NCBI GenBank assembly: GCA_937997955.1
Contig: CALLDR010000192.1
Location: 1-24,424 of the forward strand
DNA length: 24,424 bases
Direction of reading: 5' to 3'
Source of the DNA: an uncultured Emergencia sp.
Lineage (GTDB): Bacteria; Bacillota; Clostridia; Peptostreptococcales; Anaerovoracaceae
A program made the position numbers and the translations under genes. This document shows positions 15,981 through 23,316 of the stretch, one piece after another. Within the stretch, counting starts at the first letter, position 1. Each line of letters begins with the position of its first letter. Under the pieces are notes generated by a model. That model was not told where the DNA came from. It searched no databases and was given only the letters and a program-made list of their open reading frames with translations.

Positions 15981-17990
15981 CTAAAATGTACTGTATGGAT
16001 TTACATCGATGGTCATATTGCAGCCGCGCCTGTCTGCCGTCAGGGCCTCTCCAAACCGCCTGATGCAGAACACGTACTGGTTGCGCAGACCCTTCCGGCA
16101 TTTGATCAAAATGTAATAGCGGAAGCTGTCCTTGCCCTTGAAATGATATGACAGCTTCGGCGAAAAAATGTTTTCCTTCTCCTTCTGCAGTCCCAGGGAC
16201 AGCAGATAGTCCTTGCAGGCCTCCGCCGTTTCCAGAGCTTCCTCCTCTTTCTCGCTGGTAAATTCCACCAGTATCAGATCCGTAAAGGGCGGATAGTCCA
16301 TGAACCTGCGCGCCTGGATCTCCATGTCGAAAAAGCCCTGGTAATCGTAGTTGGCGGCAGTGACAAGGGCGAAATTGTCCGGCGTATAGGACTGGACGAT
16401 GACCTTGCCCACCTGGTCTCCCCGGCCCGCCCGGCCTGCCACCTGGGTCACCAGCTGGAAGGTCCGCTCCGTAGACCGGTAATCGGGAATGTTCAGACTC
16501 ACATCAGCCGCCACTACGCCGACCAGACCCACATTCTTAAAATCCAGGCCTTTGGCCACCAGCTGGGTTCCGATCAGGATATCCGTCTTCCCTTTGGAAA
16601 AGGCGCCGATGATGCGGGATATCTCCCGGGCGTTTTTTGCTGTATCCAGATCCAGCCGCTCCACCGTCCTGTCCGGGAACAGCTGTCTGGTAAACTCCTC
16701 TACTTTCTCTGTGCCGGCGCCGAAATACCTGATGTACCGGCTGCCGCACGCGGGGCACGTATCCGGAATGGGAAACCGCTTGCCGCAGTAGTGGCAGATG
16801 CCGGCGTTCTCACGCTTGTGATAGGTCAGGGAAATGCCGCACTCCGGGCACTCCATGACCTGGCCGCACTCCCGACAGGATACGAAGGTGGAATAGCCCC
16901 TTCGGTTGAGGAAGAGAATGATCTGCTGCTTTTGCTCCAGGGTCTCCACCATCTGGCTGTACAGCCGGTCGCTGAAGACGGTCTTATTGCCGTCCCGCAG
17001 CTCCAGCCGCATATCCACCAGCTCTACCTCGGGAAGAGGAACGGCGTTATACCTGCGCTTCATCTCGATGAGCTTGTAGATCCCCTCTTTCGCCCTTTGA
17101 TAGGAGACCACCGACGGCGTGGCGCTGCCCAAAAGCAGCACACCGCTGTAGTACATCAGCCGCTTCAGGGCGATGTCAACGGTTTCGTATTTTGGCGTCA
17201 TATCCGACTTATACGTGGCCTCGTGCTCCTCGTCCATGATAATGATGCCGATGTTCTCCAAGGGCGCGAACACGCCCAGTCTGGCGCCGATGACGATCCG
17301 CGCTTCTCCCCGCCGGATCCGCATCCATTCATCGAATCGTTCCCTTTTCGTCAGCTTGCTGTGCAGAACGGCGATGTCGCCTTTGCCGAAGCGGCCGATA
17401 AACCGGTCCAGCACCTGCTTGGTCAGGGCGATCTCCGGCACCAGCATGACGGCAGTCCTGCCCTTTGACAGAACCTGCGCGATGGCCTGCATGTAGACCT
17501 CGGTCTTGCCGCTTCCGGTGACGCCGTGGAGCAGAAAGTTCTCCTGCCTCTGTCCGTCGATGGCGCTGCCGATCTGGCGCAGGGCGGCCTGCTGCTCTTC
17601 CGTCAGCGCGTCCACCTGCTGCGGCTCTCCGGCGGCGTCCTTGTACGGCTCCTTCTCCTTGCCCGCCCTGGCCGGCTTTCCATTGGGAACAAAGCACTTT
17701 ACGGCGTCCAGGAATTTAATGCCGTACCGCTGGCGCATCCAGACGCAGGTCTCCATGATCTCGTCGGTCAGGGAAATGTCGGGATCCGCGGCAGCCACGG
17801 CTTTGATCCGGGACGGGTCGCAGTCCGGCGTTACGTCTGTCTCAAAGACATAGCCGGTCTTCAGCTTGTTCCCCCGGTTAAAGGGAACCTGCACCAGGCT
17901 GCCCCGGCGCAGGTCCTCCTCCGTACTGTAGGTATAGTATGTGTCAGTATGTCTGCTGTTATGATCGATAACGACGTTTACGTACTTCAT
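15981..17990 (-). CDS. priA: primosomal protein N' (replication restart helicase PriA)
   Basis: The 669-residue 3'-5' helicase reloads the replisome at collapsed forks. Residues 1-100 form the 3'-DNA-binding domain, beginning MKYVNVVIDHNSRHTD. The helicase has Walker A GVTGSGKT (156-163), DEEH (253-256) and LGSATPS (287-293). Eight cysteines (372, 375, 381, 384, 399, 402, 412, 415) bind two zinc ions. The segment between the DNA-binding and helicase domains (about 100-130) is short, so the usual winged-helix part seems reduced and the protein is shorter than the 730-800 residues common in the family. I start at the ATG 2 nt after the asnA stop; an upstream in-frame extension inside asnA is unconserved. 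No clear Shine-Dalgarno precedes it, so coupling to asnA is likely. Confidence 0.95.
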   Translation of the reverse strand: MKYVNVVIDHNSRHTDTYYTYSTEEDLRRGSLVQVPFNRGNKLKTGYVFETDVTPDCDPSRIKAVAAADPDISLTDEIMETCVWMRQRYGIKFLDAVKCFVPNGKPARAGKEKEPYKDAAGEPQQVDALTEEQQAALRQIGSAIDGQRQENFLLHGVTGSGKTEVYMQAIAQVLSKGRTAVMLVPEIALTKQVLDRFIGRFGKGDIAVLHSKLTKRERFDEWMRIRRGEARIVIGARLGVFAPLENIGIIIMDEEHEATYKSDMTPKYETVDIALKRLMYYSGVLLLGSATPSVVSYQRAKEGIYKLIEMKRRYNAVPLPEVELVDMRLELRDGNKTVFSDRLYSQMVETLEQKQQIILFLNRRGYSTFVSCRECGQVMECPECGISLTYHKRENAGICHYCGKRFPIPDTCPACGSRYIRYFGAGTEKVEEFTRQLFPDRTVERLDLDTAKNAREISRIIGAFSKGKTDILIGTQLVAKGLDFKNVGLVGVVAADVSLNIPDYRSTERTFQLVTQVAGRAGRGDQVGKVIVQSYTPDNFALVTAANYDYQGFFDMEIQARRFMDYPPFTDLILVEFTSEKEEEALETAEACKDYLLSLGLQKEKENIFSPKLSYHFKGKDSFRYYILIKCRKGLRNQYVFCIRRFGEALTADRRGCNMTIDVNPYSTF

Positions 17991-17992
17991 GC

Positions 17993-19003
17993 TTACAGAA
18001 GGAAGATGTTTGCCTTTCTGCACGCCTCGATCATATCCTCCGGCCATACAGACGCCTGAACCTCTCCGATATGCGCTTTTCTCAGGAAGAACATGCACAG
18101 CCTGCTCTGCCCGATGCCGCCGCCGATGGAATACGGCAGCTCGTCGTTTAAGATGGCCTGGTGGAACGGACGCTCTCTTCTGTCGTCCGCGCCCTCAATG
18201 GTCAGCTGTCTGTCCATGGCCTCCGCGTCTACCCGGATACCCATGGAGGAGATCTCGAAGGCTCTGTCCAGCACGTCGTTCCAGAGGATGATGTCGCCGT
18301 TCAGTTCCCAGTCGTCATAGTCCGGGGAACGTCCGTCGTGCTTTTCGCCGGATTTCAGCGGCCCGCCGATCTTCTCGATGAACACGGCGCCGTGGGCTTT
18401 GCAGATCAGGTCTTCTCTCTCCTTTGGAGTCTTGTTCGGATACAGATCCTCAAGCTCCTGAGTGGTGATAAAGTAAATCTCGTTCGGCAGCTCGGTCTGC
18501 AGGTCTCTGTAAAGCCTGTTGACGTAGTCGCCCAGGTTTTTCACCGCGTTGTAGATGGTAACCACAGTCTCGTGAAGGTACTCTGTGGATCTCTGCTCCT
18601 TTGTGACTACCTTTTCCCAGTCCCACTGGTCCACATAGACGGAATGAAGGTTATCCATTTCCTCATCTCGCCGGATAGCGTTCATGTCTGTATAGATGCC
18701 ATGGCCCGGCTTGATGCCGTATTTGCCAAGCGCCATTCTCTTCCACTTTGCCAGGGACTGAACCACTTCCACTTCTTTTTCGTCCATGTCCTTCAGCGTG
18801 AAGGATACCCTTCTCTCCACGCCGTTCAGGTTATCGTTGAGACCGGTCTCCGGCGCGACGAACAGCGGCGCGGAAACTCTGCGCAGGTTCAGGCCGTATG
18901 CCAGCTCCTGCTGGAAATAGTCTTTGATCTTTTTGATGGCCCTCTGGGTTTCCAGCGGGCTGATGACAGGTGAATAGTCTTTCGGTGTTACTAACTGGCT
19001 CAT
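17993..19003 (-). CDS. asnA: aspartate-ammonia ligase (AsnA-type asparagine synthetase)
   Basis: The 336-residue cytosolic enzyme makes asparagine from aspartate, ammonia and ATP. It resembles class II aminoacyl-tRNA synthetases. Family features are the N-terminal YFQQELAYGLNLRRVSAPLF, GVERRVSF, the QWDWEK segment, SMGIRVD and the C-terminal GGGIGQSRLCMFFLRKAHIG, which holds the class II motif 3 arginine. Length equals the family norm of about 330. The ATG at 19001-19003 follows AAGGAG at 7 nt. It heads the ten-gene run and lies 97 bp after queH. An amino-acid enzyme at the head of this translation/replication operon is not the usual arrangement. The short leader leaves no room for a T-box riboswitch. 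Confidence 0.97.
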   Translation of the reverse strand: MSQLVTPKDYSPVISPLETQRAIKKIKDYFQQELAYGLNLRRVSAPLFVAPETGLNDNLNGVERRVSFTLKDMDEKEVEVVQSLAKWKRMALGKYGIKPGHGIYTDMNAIRRDEEMDNLHSVYVDQWDWEKVVTKEQRSTEYLHETVVTIYNAVKNLGDYVNRLYRDLQTELPNEIYFITTQELEDLYPNKTPKEREDLICKAHGAVFIEKIGGPLKSGEKHDGRSPDYDDWELNGDIILWNDVLDRAFEISSMGIRVDAEAMDRQLTIEGADDRRERPFHQAILNDELPYSIGGGIGQSRLCMFFLRKAHIGEVQASVWPEDMIEACRKANIFLL

Positions 19004-19021
19004 ATCGTTTCTCCTTACTAT

Positions 19022-19042
19022 ATTATATATTCTTAAATTATA
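19022..19042 (-). promoter_or_regulatory. candidate -10 boxes for the asnA-to-rpe operon
   Basis: Two exact TATAAT hexamers on the minus strand (19022-19027 and 19037-19042) lie in the AT-rich 97-bp spacer before asnA. Neither has a good -35: the best for the second is CCGACG at 18 bp. The promoter position is therefore only likely, not fixed. Confidence 0.4.
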
Positions 19043-19081
19043 TGCTTTTAAATCACATGGCGTCGGATTGCATGTTTTAAA

Positions 19082-19098
19082 ATTTCACGTTATGAAAT
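19082..19098 (-). terminator. weak AT-rich hairpin just after queH
   Basis: ATTTCA (19082-19087) and TGAAAT (19093-19098) pair around a 5-nt loop, directly after the queH stop codon; on the minus strand TTTAAAAC follows. The stem is short and AT-rich, so any termination would be leaky and queH transcription could continue into asnA. Confidence 0.25.
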
Positions 19099-19099
19099 A

Positions 19100-19753
19100 T
19101 TATCGTTTGGAATACTCGCAACCGCAGTAATTCTGCCTGTAGAGGCCGTACTCCTTGGAAAGCTGTATGCTTCTCTGGAATCCCGCCTTTTTCTTAAAAT
19201 CCATATCCAGAAACTGGACGCCGTATTTTTCGGCCAGCTCTTTGCCGATGGAAGCGATCAGCGGGTAATTCTTATGAGGGCTCACGGTCAAAGTGGTGGT
19301 AAACAAACCGAATCCCCGGCACTTTGCCATGGACGCCGTCTTTTCCAGCCTTTGACGGAAACAGATGGTGCATCTGGCCCCGCCCTCCGGTTCGTTACTG
19401 TAGCCGGACACTGCTTCCAGGTAGCGTTCCGGCTCGTACTCCCCCTCGATAAAACAGATTTTGCCAAGGCCTGCCTGCCGCTGGTTGTACTGCTCGATAA
19501 AGGCGATCTGGCTCGCCTTCCTCTTCTCGTACTCCTCCGGGTCAGTGATGCAGGGGTTGTAAAAAAATACGGTCAGATCATAGTCGGGCGACAGCCGTTC
19601 AATGACGCTGGTACTGCACGGTCCGCAGCAGCTGTGCAGCAGAAGAGCCGGTTTCATCACTTCTTCTCCGGCAGAGGCCAGATCCGCCAGCGTATGCTGT
19701 CCGCACATCTGGCCGCACTGACATTCCCACGGCTGAACAGACTTTTTCCCCAT
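19100..19753 (-). CDS. queH: epoxyqueuosine reductase QueH
   Basis: The 217-residue iron-sulfur protein performs the last step of queuosine synthesis, reducing epoxyqueuosine in tRNA anticodons. The core begins KPALLLHSCCGPCSTS (34-49) with the adjacent cysteines 42-43 and C46. CTICFRQRL (128-136) and YCGCEYS (209-215) supply further cysteines of the DUF208 family, which bind a 4Fe-4S cluster and nearby metals. The start at 19751-19753 has a perfect AAGGAGG, adding 32 residues that include C11, C13 and C17, not part of the usual core. An internal ATG (19655-19657) with GGAG at 8 nt could yield the short form. An extended -10 promoter lies about 50 bp upstream, overlapping the promoter of the divergent radical SAM gene. 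No other queuosine genes are in view. Confidence 0.95.
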   Translation of the reverse strand: MGKKSVQPWECQCGQMCGQHTLADLASAGEEVMKPALLLHSCCGPCSTSVIERLSPDYDLTVFFYNPCITDPEEYEKRKASQIAFIEQYNQRQAGLGKICFIEGEYEPERYLEAVSGYSNEPEGGARCTICFRQRLEKTASMAKCRGFGLFTTTLTVSPHKNYPLIASIGKELAEKYGVQFLDMDFKKKAGFQRSIQLSKEYGLYRQNYCGCEYSKR

Positions 19754-19782
19754 ATTTTCTTCCTCCTTTTTGCAATTTTTTC

Positions 19783-19811
19783 TTCACAAACTTGACATTC
19801 TATTATATCAT
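19783..19811 (+). promoter_or_regulatory. sigma-A-type promoter of the radical SAM gene
   Basis: TTCACA (19783-19788) and TATCAT (19806-19811), each five of six to consensus, are exactly 17 bp apart. Predicted start near 19818, 23 nt before the ATG. The -10 shares bases with the queH -10 on the other strand. Confidence 0.55.
19802..19810 (-). promoter_or_regulatory. extended -10 promoter of queH
   Basis: The minus strand reads TGATATAAT, an exact -10 hexamer (19802-19807) with the TG extension. No good -35 is present, which is normal for extended -10 promoters. Predicted start near 19795, a leader of about 42 nt ending in the strong queH ribosome binding site. Confidence 0.55.
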
Positions 19812-19840
19812 AGAAACCAGTGAAATGAAAGAGGTTTGCC

Positions 19841-20728
19841 ATGAATCCATACATAAATTCTATCAGCGATTATTTGAAAAACGTCTTCGGCCAGAAGACG
19901 GTCAAGCTGTCTATCGACGGCGGTTTTACCTGTCCAAACAGGGACGGCACCAAGGGCACCGGCGGATGCCTGTTCTGCTCTGAGGGCGGCGGCGGAGACT
20001 TCGCGTCCACCATTGAGGACCAGATCCGCCTTCTTTCTGAGAAGTGGCCTGACGCCAAGTATCTGGCCTATTTTCAGAACCACACCAACACCTATGCCCC
20101 AACAGAGGTGCTTCGGGCAAAGTACGAAGCCGCCCTGCGGCATCCTTTGATCAGCGGCATCGCCATCGCCACCCGCCCGGACTGTCTGTCCAGCCAGGTC
20201 CTCGACCTGCTCTCTGAGATCAACGAGAAACACTTTCTCTGGGTGGAACTGGGCCTGCAGACCATCCATCAGAGCACCTCTGACCTGATCAACCGCTGTT
20301 ACGACCTGTCCGTATACGACGCGGCCATCAAAGCCCTCCGGGACCGCGGCATCCGCGTCGTGGTCCACCTGATCCTGGGTCTGCCCGGCGAGACGCGCCA
20401 GGACATGATCGACTCGGTAAAGTATGTCTGTCAAAGCGGGGCCTGGGGTCTGAAGCTCCACCTGCTCAACGTGGTCAAAGGCTCCCGCATGGAAGCCGAC
20501 TACAGCGATTATAATTCCTTCCCGTCCCTGGAAAGCTATGTGGACTTCGTCTGCGACCTGCTGGAGATCATTCCACCGGAAGTGGTCATCCACCGCATGA
20601 CCGGCGACGCGCCAAGGAAGATCCTGATCACGCCTCAGTGGAGCTACCGGAAAAGGACCATCTTAAACGGCATCTACGCGGAGCTGCGCCGCAGAGGCAG
20701 CCGGCAGGGATGCAAGGCAGATGCTTAG
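19841..20728 (+). CDS. TIGR01212-family (YhcC-type) radical SAM protein
   Basis: The 295-residue protein belongs to the YhcC/TIGR01212 radical SAM family. Cysteines C31, C43 and C46 in CPNRDGTKGTGGCLFC (31-46) bind the 4Fe-4S cluster with the longer first spacing typical of this group. Further family features are GLQTIHQSTSDLINR, the RGIRVVVHLILGLPGET strand and MTGDAPRKILITPQWS near the C-terminus. The substrate of this family is unknown to me; similarity to the Elp3/oxygen-independent coproporphyrinogen group is only at fold level. The ATG is preceded by AAAGAGG. It is divergent from queH, another iron-sulfur protein, and has its own promoter and terminator. The function stays open. Confidence 0.9.
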   Translation: MNPYINSISDYLKNVFGQKTVKLSIDGGFTCPNRDGTKGTGGCLFCSEGGGGDFASTIEDQIRLLSEKWPDAKYLAYFQNHTNTYAPTEVLRAKYEAALRHPLISGIAIATRPDCLSSQVLDLLSEINEKHFLWVELGLQTIHQSTSDLINRCYDLSVYDAAIKALRDRGIRVVVHLILGLPGETRQDMIDSVKYVCQSGAWGLKLHLLNVVKGSRMEADYSDYNSFPSLESYVDFVCDLLEIIPPEVVIHRMTGDAPRKILITPQWSYRKRTILNGIYAELRRRGSRQGCKADA

Positions 20729-20750
20729 AGGATATTTAATATTTAGATAA

Positions 20751-20799
20751 AGGACGCCGCACGAACGGTTATCTCCCGCTCATGCGACGTCCTCTTTTT
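20751..20799 (+). terminator. intrinsic terminator of the radical SAM gene
   Basis: AGGACG (20751-20756) pairs with CGTCCT (20788-20793), and CGCA (20758-20761) with TGCG (20783-20786), with one internal mismatch and a 21-nt loop. CTTTTT (20794-20799) follows. It lies 23 nt after the stop codon. Confidence 0.8.
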
Positions 20800-20844
20800 G
20801 TTCATCAAATCACTCTGAATCAGATCCTTTTGAAGCAGAACGAA

Positions 20845-20899
20845 TCGGATCAGTCTGATTCGGATCAGTCTGGTTTAGTTCAGTTTAGTCTGGGGCCGA
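20845..20899. repeat. short tandem repeats in the convergent spacer
   Basis: TCGGATCAGTCTG occurs at 20845-20857 and 20860-20872 (15-bp period). It is followed by two copies of GTTTAGT and a further AGTCTGG. The array sits between the radical SAM terminator and the 3' end of the convergent cell-wall protein gene. It codes for nothing I can support. Confidence 0.65.
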
Positions 20900-20914
20900 T
20901 TGTTTATGGTATGC

Positions 20915-20932
20915 CCTGCCCGGTATGGCAGG
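20915..20932 (-). terminator. GC-rich hairpin after the glucosaminidase gene, possible terminator
   Basis: CCTGCC (20915-20920) and GGCAGG (20927-20932) form a 6-bp GC stem with a 6-nt loop, directly after the stop codon at 20935-20937. There is no U-tract on the minus strand, so it may be only an mRNA-stabilising 3' hairpin. Confidence 0.35.
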
Positions 20933-20934
20933 CT

Positions 20935-23316
20935 TTACTCGTACATAACGTCTGCCTTTGTCGACCACTGGGTATAGTACGGCTGTCCTTCCATGATCCG
21001 CACGCCCCGCACCTTGTAATAGTAGCGGGTTCCCTTTGTCAGATCCTTCGTGTTCTTGTAGGTGACCTTTGTTCCGTCCGTCGTCGTGTAGATCGGCGCT
21101 GTGCCGTAGCCGCTGGATTTTTTCACAGAGCGGAACACTTCGTAATAGTCCATTTTATAGCCCGGCGACTTCGTCCAGCTGACGCGGATACCCTTGCCTT
21201 CCACGGCGCCGGAAGCTGTCAGCGTCGTATTCTCAACTCCCAGGGCAATACCTTCGATATACGGATTGTACTCTACAGCCACCACGTTGGACCACTGGCT
21301 GTAATGGGTGACGCCGTTGAGAACTCTGACCCCGCGCACTCTGTAGTAATACACGTTATTTCTCACCAGATCCTTGCTGTTCTTATATGTGACCTTTATC
21401 CCGTCCGCCGTGGTAAAATACGGCGTCTCCTCAAAGGCCTCAGGATCTGACGACCGGAATACTTCGTAGTAGTCCATCTTATACCCCGGAGACTTTTCCC
21501 AGGAGGTCTGGACAAATCCGTTACCCTGTACGGCAGCCATGTTCAGCGTGGTGTTCTCCACGCCCTGGATCAGGCTTTCGCTGACCGGATTGTACAGAAT
21601 ATCCACCGTATTGGACCAATTCGTGTAGTAGGTCTTGCCGTCGATGACCCGCACGCCGCGGATCTTGTAGGAATAGGTGGTGCCCTTGGTCAGGCTCTTT
21701 GTATTTTTGTACGTGCTGACGGTACCCGACGTGGTGGTGTACAGCGGCGAACTGCCGAAAGCGCTTCCCTTTGTGGTGCGGAACACCTGGAAATAGTCGA
21801 CCTTGTACCCCTTGGATTTCTCCCAGGCCACGCGCACGTATCCATCGCCCTGTTCCTTCTGCGCCAGAGAGATCGTGGTGTTCTCCACGCCCTTGATCAG
21901 GTTCTCGCTGCTGGTCACCGGAGTAGTGGACTGAGAGCCGTCGCGAACTACTTTGATGTAGTATGTCTTTGATTCCAGTCCGGAAGAGGACGTGCACTTG
22001 ACGGAAATCTTGTTCTCGCCGTTGACCAGACTGTTGCCTGTGATCGTTACCGTCGACGTACTGTCGTTCTTCACGGTTTTGATCGTCAGCTTATCAGCCG
22101 CCACGGTTCCGCTGACCGTGTAGGTGCTGGTAAAACGATCAAAGGACGGGCTGAAGCTCAGCGTTTTGCCGTCCGCTGAAACCGTGATGCTGTCCAGATA
22201 GCAGTTATTGGTCCCCTCTGAAGGCGGCTGCGCGCACGGTGTGGACGGCATGTTCTGATAGACTGGAATTTCAAAGGTGAATGCCTCGTCCAGAATACCG
22301 GAGTCCTTATAGTTCCAGCCCATGATGCTGGCTTCCGTAGCGGCGCAGAATACGCTGGTAGCGTACTGATGCGTCCCGATAGCGCTCAGGCCGTTGAGCA
22401 CGTTAAAACGCTCATAATACGCCGAATACTGGTTATTGCTGAAGAAATTGTCCGCAATATAGACGGCTCCGCCCATGACGGCCTTCTTCAGGGTGTTCCA
22501 GGGCCGCAAATAGCTGGTTCCGCTCTGGTCAATGCCGCCGGCAGCGTAAACCAACCCCTTTGTGGCGGCAGTGCCGTCAGCGCTGTCCACGGCGCCGATG
22601 TTGTATACGTTGTAGCACTTGCTGAAATTCTTTCCTCCGTAAGAAAAGCTGTGTCCGTCGATCATCGTGCTGTAGCTTCCCAGCTCTATTCTGGTCTTGG
22701 TGGCCAGGTAGATCGGGCTGATGCTGTAGGTCTTTCCGTTGTAGGTCTGCTGGGCGGCCTCCATGTAATAGGCTGAGGCTGAAGCAGGCAGCGCCGTTCC
22801 GCTCAAGATGCTCTTCACGGCACTTTCCGTCTGATAGGACGCGTCGTAATAGAATGGTTCAAACATAAAGATGCCGGTTTCTGTCAGCCAATTCCGCGGA
22901 TCCATATAGAAAGCGACGGCCTGTTTAGAGGCAGAAACCCAGGACGCCCCGTCCTTCGGCAGATAGGTATGGGTACTGAAGTTATATGCTCCCTCCCTCA
23001 CTGCCTTGTAGGTGTCTTTATAATTCACAGAAATGGTGTTGGCGCCGGCGTCAGCATACTGTTCTGTCAGAGCGTCGTCCCATGTGAAGTCCAAAAGCTT
23101 TGCTTTGAAGATCCAGTTTGGATGAGCCTCGTGCAGCTGGCGCAGATACACCTTGTAGCTTTCTGGAAATCCCTGAGCAGTCAAAGAAGCCTCAAAGCTG
23201 GCATCAGCTCCATAGGCCGCCTGCTGTGTCAAAGAGAGTCCGGCTCCCATGAAGAGTACTGTCGCCAAAACAAAAGCCGCAATCCTGTTCCATCTGATTT
23301 TTCTGCTGTTATTCAT
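20935..23316 (-). CDS. secreted glucosaminidase-like cell-wall protein with cadherin-like and three FN3-like domains
   Basis: This 793-residue exported protein is probably a peptidoglycan-cutting autolysin. Residues 1-36 are a signal peptide (basic start, hydrophobic 11-30). Residues about 45-355 resemble the LytD/GH73-type endo-beta-N-acetylglucosaminidase domain: GFPESYKVYLRQLHEAHPNW (49-68), ISPIYLATKTRIELGSY (199-215) with E211 as candidate catalytic acid, and YNVYNIGAVDSADGTA (235-250). A cadherin-like beta-sandwich follows (about 373-458). Three FN3-like repeats of about 108 residues start at GVENTT (477, 586, 694) and each has WxKSxGYKxDYxxVFR. The ATG overlaps the tdk stop by 8 nt, with GGAG upstream inside tdk. 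No sortase motif or choline repeat is present, so the repeats probably provide wall or carbohydrate binding. Enzyme activity is inferred from remote similarity. Confidence 0.8.
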   Translation of the reverse strand: MNNSRKIRWNRIAAFVLATVLFMGAGLSLTQQAAYGADASFEASLTAQGFPESYKVYLRQLHEAHPNWIFKAKLLDFTWDDALTEQYADAGANTISVNYKDTYKAVREGAYNFSTHTYLPKDGASWVSASKQAVAFYMDPRNWLTETGIFMFEPFYYDASYQTESAVKSILSGTALPASASAYYMEAAQQTYNGKTYSISPIYLATKTRIELGSYSTMIDGHSFSYGGKNFSKCYNVYNIGAVDSADGTAATKGLVYAAGGIDQSGTSYLRPWNTLKKAVMGGAVYIADNFFSNNQYSAYYERFNVLNGLSAIGTHQYATSVFCAATEASIMGWNYKDSGILDEAFTFEIPVYQNMPSTPCAQPPSEGTNNCYLDSITVSADGKTLSFSPSFDRFTSTYTVSGTVAADKLTIKTVKNDSTSTVTITGNSLVNGENKISVKCTSSSGLESKTYYIKVVRDGSQSTTPVTSSENLIKGVENTTISLAQKEQGDGYVRVAWEKSKGYKVDYFQVFRTTKGSAFGSSPLYTTTSGTVSTYKNTKSLTKGTTYSYKIRGVRVIDGKTYYTNWSNTVDILYNPVSESLIQGVENTTLNMAAVQGNGFVQTSWEKSPGYKMDYYEVFRSSDPEAFEETPYFTTADGIKVTYKNSKDLVRNNVYYYRVRGVRVLNGVTHYSQWSNVVAVEYNPYIEGIALGVENTTLTASGAVEGKGIRVSWTKSPGYKMDYYEVFRSVKKSSGYGTAPIYTTTDGTKVTYKNTKDLTKGTRYYYKVRGVRIMEGQPYYTQWSTKADVMYE
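20938..21897 (-). repeat. three tandem ~325-bp units encoding FN3-like domains
   Basis: GVENTT-coding starts lie near 21888, 21561 and 21237, spaced about 325 bp. The second and third units are the most alike (shared SPGYKMDYYEVFRS), suggesting the more recent duplication, while the first has diverged (SKGYKVDYFQVFRT). Confidence 0.85.

Noticed and set aside
17991..18098. Upstream extension of priA by 36 codons
   Set aside because: It lies inside the asnA 3' end and is unlike PriA; the internal ATG gives the family N-terminus.
19004..19099. T-box riboswitch before asnA
   Set aside because: The spacer is only 96 nt, AT-rich, and shows no specifier stem, T-box sequence or terminator/antiterminator pair.
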